64,000 nucleotides of DNA, taken from NCBI RefSeq assembly GCF_000715075.1, contig NC_134095.1:52318806-52382805 (forward strand), written 5' to 3'. Position numbers and translations under genes: made by a program. The notes beneath the pieces were generated by a model that was given only the letters and a program-made list of their open reading frames with translations, ran no database searches and was not told the origin of the DNA. Positions 23,050 to 35,151 of the stretch are shown one piece after another. The stretch's first letter is position 1, and the number at the start of each line of letters is the position of its first letter. Source of the stretch: Nicotiana tabacum (taxonomy: Eukaryota > Streptophyta > Magnoliopsida > Solanales > Solanaceae).

Positions 23050-24900
23050 AGGCATCGCCCACCACATTGGTCTTTCCCGGATGGTACAATATAGCAATAA
23101 CATAATCCTTTAGCAACTCCAACCATCTCCGCTACCTCAAATTGAGATCCTTCTTCTTGAACAAGTGTTGGAGGCTACGATGATTAGTAAACACCTCACA
23201 AGACACACTATACAAGTAATGCCTCCAAATCTTTAACGTGTGAACAATGACAGCCAACTCCAAATCATGAACATGGTAGTTCTTCTCATAGGGCTTCAAC
23301 TGACGAGAAGCATAAGCAATGACTCTACCCTCCTGCATCAATACACACCCAATACCAACCCTCGAAGCATCACAATACATGGTATATAAATCTGAAGCTG
23401 ATGGAAAAACTAACACTGGAGTTGTGGTCAAGGCAGTCTTGAGCTTCTGAAAGCTCTCCTTACACTCATCCGACCACCTGAATAGAGCACCCTTTTGAGT
23501 CAATTTGGTCAAGGGCGATGCGATAGATGAGAATCCCTGAACAAACCGGCGGTAATAACCCACCAAACCAAGAAAGCTGTGAATATATGTGGCTGAGGAC
23601 AGTCTGGGCCAACTCTTAACCGCCTCTATCTTCTTCGGATCAACCTGAATACCCTCGCTGGACACCACGTGCCCCAAGAAAGCCACTGAACTGAGCCAAA
23701 ACTCACACTTGGAGAACTTTGCATAAAGTTTCTCCTCTCTCAATCTCTGCAACACAACTCTCAAATGCTCCACGTGATCCTCCTAACTACGCGAATACAC
23801 CAGAATATCATTAATGAAAATTATGACAAACGACTCGAGATAAGGTCGGAACACGCTGTTCATCAAATACATGAACGCTGATGTGCATTGGTCAGCCCAA
23901 AAGACATCACCAAGAACTTATAATGACCATATCGGGTCTTGAAAGCCGTCTTAAGAATATTTGAGTCCCTGATCTTCAACTGGAGATAACCTGAATGGAG
24001 ATCAATATTGGAGAACACTCTCGCTTCCTGAAGTTGGTCAAACAAATCATTGATACGAGGCAAATGATACTTGTTCTTGATTGTTACTTTGTTCTACTGC
24101 ATGTAATCAATGCACATCCTTATAATGCCATCCTTTTTCTTCACAAATAGAACAGGCGCACCCCAAGGCGACACACTAGGCTGAATGAACCCATTATCAA
24201 GGAGTTCCTGAAGCTGCTCCTTTAACTCCTTCAGCTCCGCTGGTGCTATAGGATACAGTAGAATAGAAATGGGCTGAGTGCTAGGCACCAGATCAATACC
24301 AAAATCAATATCCCTATCTGGTGGCATGCCTGGCAGGTCTGCAGGAAAAACATCGGAAAAATCCCTCACAACAGGAACAGAATTAATATCAGGAGTCTCT
24401 GCATTGACATCCCTCACAAAGGCTAGATATGAAAGACAACCCTTCCCAACCATACGCTGGGCCGTTAAGAATGAAATTACCCTACTGGGAACATAATCAG
24501 TCGAACCTCGCCACTCAATTCGTGGCACACCCGGCATAGCCAATGTCACTGTCTTAGCATGATAGTCCAAAATAGCACCATACGGAGATAGCCAACCCAT
24601 GCCCAATATGACATCGAAGTCCATCATACATAATAACAAAAGATCCACTCGGGTCTCCAGACCCCCAATAGTCACCACACACAACTAGTACACATGGTGT
24701 ACAAGAACGGTATCGCCCACCAGAGTAGATACACGAATAGACAAAATAAGAGACTCACGGGGCATAGCCAAATAACGAGCAAAATATGATGACACATAAG
24801 AATAAGTGAAACCGGGATCAAATAATACAGAGGCATCTTTGTGGCAGACTGAGACAATACCTGTGATTATGGCATCTGAAAGCAATAGCATCAGGTCTAG
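23050..24900 (-). pseudogene. Gypsy element 1 protease, RT and RNase H, broken
   Basis: Minus strand. The protease region has VLFDPGFTYSYVSS near 24810, where the usual active-site DSG reads DPG, and [19 protein letters not shown] near 24590. RT has [20 protein letters not shown] near 24160, an in-frame stop after CIDYMQ at 24091-24093, [15 protein letters not shown] near 24000 and [11 protein letters not shown] near 23890. The catalytic motif, normally FIDD, reads FIND (near 23810). RNase H has [18 protein letters not shown] near 23360 and [13 protein letters not shown] near 23190, where the usual TDH Asp is Asn. Catalytic losses as well as stops show long inactivity. Confidence 0.92.
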
Positions 24901-25059
24901 CTAGAAGTGCATAGAAATGGTCCTGACCGCCACCTGATCGACCTCCCCCTCTAGGGCGACCCCTAGCTGCCTGACCTCCACCCCTAGCTAGATAGGTGGG
25001 TGGTGGTGAAGTAACTGGCACTGAAGCCGATGGCTTACTCTTCTACTGAGATGAACCCA

Positions 25060-26364
25060 CAAGACGACGAGGACACTACCTCCACATATGACCTATCTCT
25101 CCACACTCATAGCAACTCCCGGGGTGCTGGAGATGGGGAATGAAAGGAACCCCTAGCACCGGAATGACTAGCAGATGCACCTGGTATAGAATAGCCTTGA
25201 ACTGATGGAGCACGGGACGAACCCTGAGCTGGAAGGGCACTAAGTAATGATTGGCCCTAATGAGAACTGCGGGGACCATAACCCGATGATGCCCCACGAT
25301 AACCTGGGAGAGCTGGTTGAGTATGCCTGAATGGACGACCAATGTCGTGCTGAAACTGACCTCTCGAAGGAGCACCACCATAACTACCAAATCCCCGAGG
25401 CCTCTTGGCCTCCCTCTCATCTCACTCCTGGCGTCGAACTGACTCAATCTCACGAGCAATGTCTACAACCTCCTCAAAAGTAGCACCAGACACCTTCTCC
25501 CTGGTCATGAGAATATGAAGCTGATATGTGAGGCCATCAACAAACCTCCTAATCCTCTCTCTATCTGTCAGAACCAACCAAATAGCATGACGATCTAACT
25601 CTGAGAACCTCATCTCATACTACGTCATAATCATCTCTCCCTGACGCAACCACTCAAACTGCCTTCGCAGCTCTTCACTACGAGACTGTGGCACATACTT
25701 CTCCAAAAAGAGAATGGAGAACTACTGCCAAGTAAGGGGTGCTGCACCAATAGGCCTACGCCTCTCATAAGCCTCCCACCAAGTGAAGGAAGCTCCATAA
25801 AACTGAAAAGTAGTGAAAGAGACCCCGTTGGTCTCTAGAATACCCGTTGTACGAAGAATCCTCTGGTACTTGTCCAAGAAACCCTAGGCATTCTCGCCCT
25901 CTGCACCACTGAAAGTCGGAGGCTGAAGTCTACCAAACCTGAGCAGCTGAAACCGGCTGGGCTGGATGTGCCCCTGGTGTCTGAAGTCCCTGTACGACCT
26001 GCTCAGGTGTGCAAGCGGCAGGAGTCTAAGTGCCTCCCCCGGCCTGAGAATTAGCTGTGGCTGTAGTAACTGAAATTGCCTGAGCTAGGCCAGTGCATAC
26101 TGATAGAATCTGAGCCAGGGCCTCTTGAATACCCGAAATCACAATGGGCATAGCTGGTGCCTAAGTTGGTGCTGCTGGAGCGTCAACAATTGGGACCTGA
26201 TCCTGAACTGGGGCGGCTGGTGGATTTGCAGGTGCTTCCCTAGCTATTCTGCGGGCCACACCCCTACCCCTACTGTGACCATAACCGCATCCTCGGCCTC
26301 TAGTGGCCATAGCTGGTGGTACTGGTGGCCGTCCATCCTGACTGATAGCGCGTGTCCTCACCAT
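25060..26364 (-). pseudogene. Gypsy element 1 gag with zinc knuckle, broken
   Basis: The minus-strand ATG at 26364 begins MVRTRAISQDGRPPVPP and runs through a Gly/Arg- and Ala/Pro-rich N-terminus, stopping near 26161. The central gag part reappears as MRFSELDRHAIWLVLTDRER and FVDGLTYQLHILM (25490-25613), and a knuckle CYECGEIGHMWR near 25080-25115 lacks its last Cys in frame because of a stop. Gag would form the particle and package RNA. Several stops make it non-functional. Confidence 0.88.
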
Positions 26365-26564
26365 CTGTGAGAGAATAGAATAACAGAAGTTTAGTACTCG
26401 GATTAACAAATTTGCACGACAAGAACTTCAAGAATGTGAAGTTTTCCTAAAGGTTTTGCAGCCTCCCAAGGATAAATATGGATGTCTCTATACCGATTCG
26501 CGAGACTCTACTAAACCTGCTCATGACTCGTCAGACCTATGTAACCTAGGATTTGATACCAACT

Positions 26565-29433
26565 TGTCATGACCCTAAACTTAGACCCGGTCGTGATGGT
26601 GTCTCTTGTGAAGACAAGGCCAGCCAACACAACACCCAATTCATTTTAAATAATTAAAATAACATAATTTAAGTCATTAACATGATTAAATCCCAAAGAA
26701 ACAGTAAAAATGTACAATTTGCGGAACAAACACAGCCCGACATAGGGGTGTCACCAGTCATGAGCATCTAAACATGTGTCTAAGAGTCTGTAGGAGTTTA
26801 TATAGTCTATTACAGAACTAGAAACAAAAAGTAAGATAGAAGGGAGAAACACTGGGCTGTGAACGCCGAGTAGCTACTTAGTGGACTCCGAATGGCCTGC
26901 TGGGAGCAATCAACCCTCACTGGCGGGACCTGAAGCTCCTGCATCTGCACACAGGGTGCAGGGAGTAAAGTGAGTACTCTAACTCAGTGAGTAATAACAA
27001 TAAATGAAGACTGAGCGATAAGAAATCACGTAAAACACAACAATATGCTATAAAAAGGCAGAGTAAAACCAAATATATGCAGTAAAATAGTGAAACCTTG
27101 AAAACAAATACCTTAGTTTAGTATAAGCGTCTTTAAAACACCTTTTTAACAGTTAAACAAGTAAATGAAAAGCAGCAAGAAAATATAAACACATAAAATC
27201 AGTCCTTCGGGCACAATATCAACAGAATCAGCCCCTTGGGCAATAACATGGAACAACACTAGCCCCTCGGGCTATATCTCATATCACAATGGGTACCCGC
27301 GCTCACTAGAGGTGTACAGACTCCGAGAGGGGCCCCTTATGACCCAAGTGCAATATCAAGCCATCTCGTGGCATAATCAAATAGGCTCCCGGCCTTATAT
27401 CGAGCCACCTTGTGGCGTACAACTCAGGCCCTCGGCCTCATAATCATAATTAGTTCAATACTGTTGTGGCATGCAGCCCGATCCCATAATAACCTCACAA
27501 CACAGGCCCTCGGCCCTACTGAGTTAGAAATTACTAAAAGCCACTCGAGCATAGTAAAATATGATGCTCAACCCAAAATATCATTTAAAGTGTTAAAACA
27601 GAGTAAACATGGCTGAGTTATGAAAACAGTATAATATAGCATGACTGAGTACATATATAAAATCAAAACAGTGAGAAAATAGCAATAAAAATCCCCTAAG
27701 GGTCCAAATAGTTGGCACGAGGCCTAAATATGGCATTCAGCCCAAAACATGATGATAGCAAACAATTTTCAATCAAATACGCAGTAAAACAATCATACGG
27801 GATGGACTAAGTCACAATCCCCAACGGTGCACGACCCCACACTCGTCATCTAGAGTGTGAGTCACCTCAATATAGCACAATGATGTAGAATTCGGGGTTC
27901 ATACCCTCAGGACAACATTTACAATTATTACTCACCTCTATCTGATCCAAACTCTAACCCGCGATGCCTTTGCCTCTCGAATCGGCCTCCGGATGCTCCA
28001 AATCTAACCAAAATCAGTGCAAAACCATCAAAATATGCTAAGGGAACAAAGCTCACTCGAAAGAAATCAAATTACAACACAAATCCCGAAATTGGCTAAA
28101 TCCGACCCCCGGTCCCACGTCTTGGATCCCGAAAAATTATATTAATAGACTCCTTATCACTCTGTGAGTTCATTAATATCAAAATCACCAAAATCCAACC
28201 ACAAATGATCTCTCAAATCCCTAAGTTTAGGTCTCCAATTACAAGCCCTAGTTCTTCAATATTTAGGCTTAAATTCAACAATTTCCTTGATTAATTAGGT
28301 AAAAATCACATTAAGATCGAGTATTAAGTCCATAAATCTTACCTCCAAGTTTTCCCCCTTGATTCTCTCTTCAATCCTCTTCAAAAAGCTTCAAAATCGT
28401 CCAAAAATGGAGGAACTTAGGCTAAAAATCGCGGAAATGAGCTTTTAAAACATTCTGCCCAGACATTTCAATCCTTATTCGTGAACACAGTCAAAGTCTC
28501 GTGTTCGCGAAGCACAACTTGACGTTTACCATATTTTCCTTCTTCACGAACGCATCTCCCCTCTCGTGAATGCGAAGGCTCGGCTCCACAACCCATCACG
28601 AACGCGGCTCCCCTCTCGCGAACACGTAGCTCAAAGACCTCAGCCCTTCGTGAATGTGAAGGCGAAAAATCCTTCCTCACATCTCGACCCTTCGAGAATG
28701 CGAGGGACCACTCGCGAACGTGAAGGTCAAAAGCCTGCAACAGCTGAAGCCAAAAATTTGCAACTTCTCAACTATGCATTTTGGTTCGTTTAACCACCCG
28801 AAACTTACCCGAGGCCCTCGGGACCTCAACCAAACATGCCATCATATCCCATAATATCATTCAAACTTGTTCCAACCTTCGTAACTCTCAAAACAATATC
28901 AAAACACCAAATTTGCATCGGATTCAAGCCTAAGAATTCCAAAATCTTTCAAATTCCGCTTTCGATCAAAGAGTCTATCAAACCTCGTCTGAATGACCTA
29001 AAATTTTGCACACACATCCCAAATGACACAACGGACCTACTGAAACTTCCGGAATTTCATTCCGACTCCTATATCAAAATCTCACCTATCAACCGGAAAA
29101 CGCCAAAATTTCAATTTCGTCAATTCAAGTCTAAATCTACTTCGTACCTCCAAAATATATTCCGATCACGTTCCTTAGTCCTAAATCACTTTCCAAAGCT
29201 ATCTGAACCATCGAAACTCACATCCGAATCCTTTGACACATAAGTAAACATCCGGTTGACCTTTTCAACTTAAGCTTCCTCAAAAGAGACTAAGTATCTC
29301 AAACCTTACCAAAACCTCTCTGAACCCTAGCCAACCAACCCGGTAACACAAAATACAGCTGAACAAGGCAATAAGAAGCAAAAATGGGGGAAACAGGGCG
29401 GTAACTCATGAAACAACCGGCTGGGTCGTTACA
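26565..29433 (-). repeat. 5' LTR of gypsy element 1
   Basis: It is 2869 bases, clearly homologous to 18522-21412 throughout, with substitutions at many places. It carries the same GC-rich TTCGCGAA-type cluster (about 28470-28730) and TATA-like TTTTAAAAG (about 28441-28451). Confidence 0.9.
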
Positions 29434-29438
29434 TCATT

Positions 29439-30307
29439 CATACTTTCAGTTTTTAACTGACTCTTTATTTATCCCAACTTTCTCTTTATCTCATTACCAG
29501 ATGGGTTACCTATTCATTTCTCCAGATTAAACTTGATCATTTTCCCTCAACATTAGCTTATAACAATACTACACTATGTTATCTAAATATATTTCTCATT
29601 GCTATTATGTTTTTCAGAATATCAAACTATATTTCTAAGAACTTTTATATATAATTCTAAATAAATGGTGTACCTTTTAAAGCCTTCTTTTGTTACATCA
29701 AAGATCAGCAACCTCTGAGATAAGAAATAAATTTAATAAAAGAGCAAACCACAACAATAGAACTTGTGCATTTGGATGGAGACTGCTTTTCCCATGATTT
29801 ATTTCCTTCTCTTTCTCTCAGCTCTTCTCTTGTATCACATACCAAAAAAACAAAAAGGAAAAGACATACAAAAAGCAAAGTTGCCTCCTGGTACAATGGG
29901 GTGGCCTTAAGGAAAACTCTCCAAACGTACTCTGAAGACCCAAATGTCTTCTTTTCTAATAAACTAAAAATAGCAGCAACAATAAGAGTTGGTATGAAAT
30001 ATAAATCCACTACTTCCAAATAAAAATGGCAATATTTAAGAGATGCCAAAATTGTACACAATTTTCTAGTCCACAATCTTCTTTAGCTGGATGTGAACCA
30101 CCTGACAATAATAAAAGAAAAGGAGCATGTTCAACAACAACAACAAACTCAGTGTAATCTCAACTAAGATTCAATCTTTATACGTAATACATAAATTGCA
30201 AAAACACTGATAAGCTAATCTTGTAAATGTAAATAAATTCCAACATCGCAATTAACAAAATCAGTGAGATAAAAAAGGATATAGAAGTGGAAAATCCAAA
30301 CACTTAC
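29439..30307. other. CACTA body segment left of the hydrolase exon
   Basis: AT-rich sequence with no domain recognised. It should hold the downstream introns and exons of the minus-strand hydrolase if that gene were complete, but I could not find the expected C-terminal hydrolase strand and catalytic His motif here. Confidence 0.45.
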
Positions 30308-30779
30308 ATCAATAAAATCATTAAGGAAACAAGAAGGAGTCTTCTGAGTAGGCTTATAAAAAGACAATTTCATAAGCTGTCTTAACTTCTCAAGAGTTTG
30401 TGGCAACAAAATTGAAACAACCTCCTCTATACTTTTTATTTGAAACATCTCATTTTTCATATCCTTTTCCTTAGAACAAACACTAGAACACGCTAAAATC
30501 AGCCTCTCCACTGCCTCAGGAAACTGAACAGCCATACTATACCCTATAAAACCACCATAACTCAACCCCACAACTGTCATTTTCATAACCCCATAAACCT
30601 CCATAATTCTCATAACACTCAGCTTGAAAAAGTTCACTTCTTTCAGGTCTAGTAGTATAAGATTCACCAAAATGTAACAAGTCAGGAACATAAAGATTGA
30701 ATCTTGATGATAAAAGTGAGATGAAGTCATTCCATTGCCACATTGCATTAGCTCCAATTCCATGAATAAGGAGTAAAGC
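30308..30779 (-). pseudogene. Alpha/beta-hydrolase gene fragment, possibly captured by the CACTA element
   Basis: On the minus strand one exon reads ALLLIHGIGANAMWQWNDFI (oxyanion HG motif), then FNLYVPDLLHFGESYTTRPE, and after a one-base frame change VVGLSYGGFIGYSMAVQFPE, holding the GLSYGG nucleophile elbow. It continues through a helical cap region (SIEEVVSILLPQTLEKLRQL) to FLNDFID and a good GTAAGTG donor (30301-30307). The family, plant hydrolases resembling ABHD6-type lipases, normally continues to an Asp and a His that complete the triad; neither is found downstream. The frame change near 30613 and missing C-terminus indicate a pseudogene. Immediately upstream the frame has a TAG that could be part of an acceptor (TATAG). 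Confidence 0.8.
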
Positions 30780-30938
30780 CTATATCCGAGATGGAAATTC
30801 AATTCACACAATCTTTGATCTGAGAAAAATTGTGATCACTAAAAAGACAAAAAGATAGTGGCAATATGAGGCACTATGATAGTGATATTACATCAGGTAA
30901 GATTCCATTTCACTTCTCTGGTTATATTATTCAAAAGT

Positions 30939-33651
30939 TGTCACGGCCCCAGTTCGCCCTCCGTGAACTATCGTGATGGCACCTAGTCTCTACGACTAGG
31001 TAAGCCTAACAATTTGCGAAAAAGGAAACAAAAGATAAAAACTAATAGAAACTGCAGATAAACATAATGAACGTTTAAGATGTCACTCGGCATATACAAA
31101 TACACACTCTCAACTGAAAAGATCTCCCAAAACCCGGAATCTCATGAATTCACAAGCTATGGATACTACATAATGCTTTAACTCCAGAATGTCTAAATTA
31201 AAGTGAAAACAGAAGGGCTATAACTACAAGAGAGAATAGAGAGGGACTCCTCGGTCTGCGGACGCGGCAGATATACCTCGAAGTCTCTGATGAATCGCCT
31301 CGCCTCAAGGATGGTAGGGCTGAGCCAAAGAACCTGGATCTGCACATGAAATATATGCACAAGAAGGGCATGAGTACACCACAGCGGTACTCAGTAAGTG
31401 CCAAGCCTAACCTCGGTCGGGTAGTGACGAGGAAAGTCAGGGCCCTACTGAGGTTAAATGAAATACAAGGTATAACAATATATAATAAGACAGTATAATT
31501 AAGTGCAACAGCAAGAAGTAACGCAGGATAGGAAGAACAACAACGACTATAACAAAGACAAAATAATCAACTGGGGATCTCCCAGGATACCGTCCCGTAG
31601 TCCCAAACATAAATGTCTAGAGGATCTCCCAGTATATCGTTATAGTCCAAATCATAAAGATGCAGGGGAAACTCCTAGAATACCAATTCGTAGTCCCAAA
31701 GTAAATATCCAGTATAGGGGATCTGTCGGTGCTATCCCGTAGTCCCAAATATAAATGTGCACGGGGATCTATCGGAATACCGATCCGTAGTCCCAAAGTA
31801 AACAATCGGGGGGATCTCCTGGGATATCGTCCTGTAGTCCCAAAGTAAACACACAGCATCAACACAAAGCATATTCAATTCGATCCAATTTCATACCAAG
31901 GTAAAACAGGTATTTCTAACCTAGCATACTGCACAAAATTCAAATAAAGCAATTTGGACAAGTAATGTAATTAAATCACTTAGACATGCTTCCCTAAACT
32001 AACAGTAGGCTTAAATTGCAAGTAATGTACAACAAGGAAGAAAAACACAATTATAGTTACTTAATGAAAATAGAATTTTTAACAATTAGCACATGTACGC
32101 ACTCGTCACCTCACGTACAAGGCATTTCATATATCAACAATACCAAATCCTAAGGGGAGTTCCCCCACATAAGGTTAGACAAGCCACTTACTTTGAACCA
32201 GCTCAATCAACTCGATATCATGTTCTTGCCATGAGTACCCGACTCCAAATGGCCCAAATCTATTCAAAGTAATTGCATAATGTAAATATAACTTCAAGTA
32301 ATTAATTCCATTAATTAATTCGAAGCTAACGCGCAGAATTAAGAAAATCGCCCAAAAAGTCCCCCAAGCCCACGTCTCGAAATCGAATAAAATTTGCAAA
32401 ACTAGAATCCTCACACTCTCACGAGTTCATACATACCAAATACATGAAAATCGGACCACAAACAACCCCTCAAATCCCCAATTCCAAGTCTCCAATTTCA
32501 AACCCTAAACCCCCAAATTTAACCCTTATTTTCCATAAATTTCTTGCCAAATCAGTAGAAAAATACCATAATAACGAGTTTGGGTTCCAAAAATCTTACC
32601 TACTTGAAGATCCATTGAATCCTCTATAAAAAACCACCCAAAAAGCTCAAAATTCGGATGAAAATGGTGAAAGAATAGGCCAAAATCGCGACAGAAACAT
32701 TATATAGGTTCTGGCCCAGGGTTTCTGCACCTGCGGCCATTTTCTTGCACCTGAGGACCCGCACCTGCAATCCCAGGTGTGCATCTATGAGAATTCACTT
32801 AAAGCACCAAGCCGCACCTGCGCTTCTTCTACCACACCTACGGTCCCGCAGGTACGCTCCAGCTCTCGCACCTGCGACTTCAGAACTCCAAACGACCAGC
32901 TGCATCTATGGCTTCACAATCGCTTTTGCGGTCCCGCACCTGCGATCCTATGCACGCAGGTGCGGTTATGACAGATCCAGCCAACTTCAGATTTTTTTCT
33001 AAGTCCAATTCAACTTCCGTTAAGCACTCGAAACTCACCCGAGGCCTCCGGGACCTCAAGCAAATATACCAACTAATCCTAAGACATCATACAAACTTAT
33101 TCCAACCCTCAAATCACATCAAATAATGCTAAAACCACAAATCGCTCTCCAATCCAAGCCTAAGGATTCCTAAACTTCCAAATTCCATTTTCGATCAAAA
33201 AGTCTTTCAAACCTCGTTCATATGACCTGAAATTTTGCATGCACGTCACGTTCAACACTACGGAGCTACTCCAACTTCGGAAATTCCATTCCGACCCCAA
33301 TATCAAAATCTCACTATCGAACCGGAAAAATCAAAAATTCGACTTTCGGCGTTTCAAGCCTAATTAAGCTACGGACCTCCAAAGCACAATCCGAACACGC
33401 TCCTAAGCCCAAAACCACCCAACAGAGCTAGCAGAAACAACAGAATTCTTTTTTGAGACCGTCTTCACATTGCTCCGACTACGATCCAAATTTTAAGGCT
33501 TAAACTCTCATTTAGGGACTAAGTGTCCAAAAACACTCCGAAACTCCAAACGAATCCTTCCAGCAAGTCACAATAGCAGAAATAAATATGGGGAAGTAGT
33601 TAATAGGGGATCGGGGCGTTAATTCTTAAAACGGCCGGCCGGATAGTTACA
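30939..33651 (-). mobile_element. Solo LTR A (gypsy type)
   Basis: A 2713-base unit starting TGTCACGGCCCC and ending GGATAGTTACA, flanked by AAAGT at 30934-30938 and 33652-33656. The start (TGTCACG, then CGTGATGGCACCTAG) and end match the LTR type of the neighbouring gypsy elements, but no primer site, polypurine tract or coding sequence is attached. It is therefore the product of recombination between two LTRs. In element sense (minus) ATATAA at 32700-32706 is a likely TATA box. Confidence 0.92.
31570..31850. repeat. Imperfect tandem repeat inside solo LTR A
   Basis: Six degenerate copies of a unit of about 45-55 bases share GGGGATCT(C/G)(C/T)C, GGATACCG and CGTAGTCCCAAA. Joiners vary in length and sequence, so the array is old. 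Confidence 0.85.
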
Positions 33652-33656
33652 AAAGT

Positions 33657-35146
33657 ATAGGACTTAGGCTTCTTTCCATATATTCTAATATGATGCACTA
33701 TGGTTCTTATATTTACTTGAGGCACGAGAAATAGTAACAAAGTGCTTTAAATTTAGGGAACCAAATAAGATCAAAATGCTTACATATGCAGCTTTAAATT
33801 TTAACAAAAGAGAATCAAAAGTAACCAATCTAGTACCTTCTACCAATACAAAATATATATATTTATAGTAAATAGAGAAGAAAGCATCAAAAATAAAAAA
33901 TAATATTAAAGCTGGAGTTTCTAGCGTGTCTTTAGTTGTTAATCAAGCAATTGACTGGACGATTTTTCTAGTTGAACATGTACAAACATTCATTACTTGA
34001 ATTAGCAATGCCCAAGAAATATTGAACACCATCAGTATACTTATTGGTATCCTTGGTAGATCCGTCCAACCTTAGGACAGAACATTTGTAAACCTAAAAT
34101 CAATGGTGATATTAGATTTGAAAATAGATATCCATTTAAGCAATAACTATACTTAACAAATAGATCGTAAAAATTAAAAATAATTTTTCCAACATAGGGT
34201 ATTATATAGTAACATAATAAGAAAATAAAGAGAATAGGAATCTCTTTACCTAGTCATGACATTTGTTTTATGCCAAACCTAACTTCAAGTACACCACAAA
34301 TCCCGAGTGTTGACTAATTTTGGAGGAGAAAATAATCAAATATTATTATAATTCAATAGAAATATACTAACATGAATACCTCTGTATCCAATTTTGCCAT
34401 AAACAAAACCTCTCGTAACAATGAAGCATGTGTTGAAATATAAATTTTAACATTCAAAAGATTAAAAAGCTAAACAGATATTCCCTACAGCTTAATAAGT
34501 ATTTACGACTATATTAATTTTTCCTTGTGCTTAATTAGCATAATTAAAAAATGCATACCGGAAATTTCAATGGTTGGTTAATATTTCTTAGCAAATAATG
34601 CCACAATGTTAGAAGAAAACTAGTGATTTCTAGATCAGTATTAGTGAAGATAATATAATCAAAATTTTACCCGTTGAATCCTAAGCAGTAACAAAAAATT
34701 CACAAATTCCTTCGACGTCTAGGGTTTTAGGAGTCAGCGTGAGTCTTTTTTAACAACTGAACTGAAAAAATTATTTTTCTCATAAAACTCTCACCGTCAT
34801 GACTACGCAATCGCAAGAAGAGATCTTAGCTGATCATCTCGAACAATAGAAGAATGTCGATCCTAAGCAAAGTTCAGTTGTTCAAGTATATTTATATCAA
34901 ACCAAAAGAAAATAATTAAAAAGATGAAGCAGGAAGTGAGAAAATAATAGTGCATCAACCAAATAAAATAAAGAGAACACCATACTAGTCAGCCCAGGAG
35001 ACAGAAGCGGTGTTGCTTCGGTAACAGAAGCAACACGAAGCCGAGTTCAACGAAACTATAGGGGAGGGAAACAAATTGGGGATGGCAAAAGTTTTTCCAG
35101 TACTTTTAGAAAGAGATACAAATGCGTATTAATGTTACTGCCTTTT
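33657..35146. other. CACTA body segment between solo LTR A and gypsy element 2
   Basis: AT-rich, with no domain recognised. A short ATG frame at 34799 encodes about 16 codons (MTTQSQEEILADHLEQ) and looks fortuitous. It is assigned to the CACTA body only by position between nested insertions. Confidence 0.4.
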
Positions 35147-35151
35147 GAATT

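Larger units (their letters stand above)
18522..29433 (-). mobile_element. Ty3/gypsy LTR retrotransposon 1 (chromovirus-like), degenerate
   Basis: Long LTRs (18522-21412 and 26565-29433, about 2.9 kb each) begin TGTCA(C/T)GA and end GGGTCG(C/T)TACA. TCATT is present on both sides (18517-18521 and 29434-29438). On the minus strand the internal region starts with a methionine-tRNA-like primer site (AGTTGGTATCAAATCC, 26549-26564) and ends with a polypurine tract (AAGAGAGGGAGGA, about 21413-21425). The gag, protease, RT, RNase H, integrase order and the tail ending VQWRGRPVEEAT point to the Del/Tekay type of chromovirus. It lies inside the CACTA element. Confidence 0.95.
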
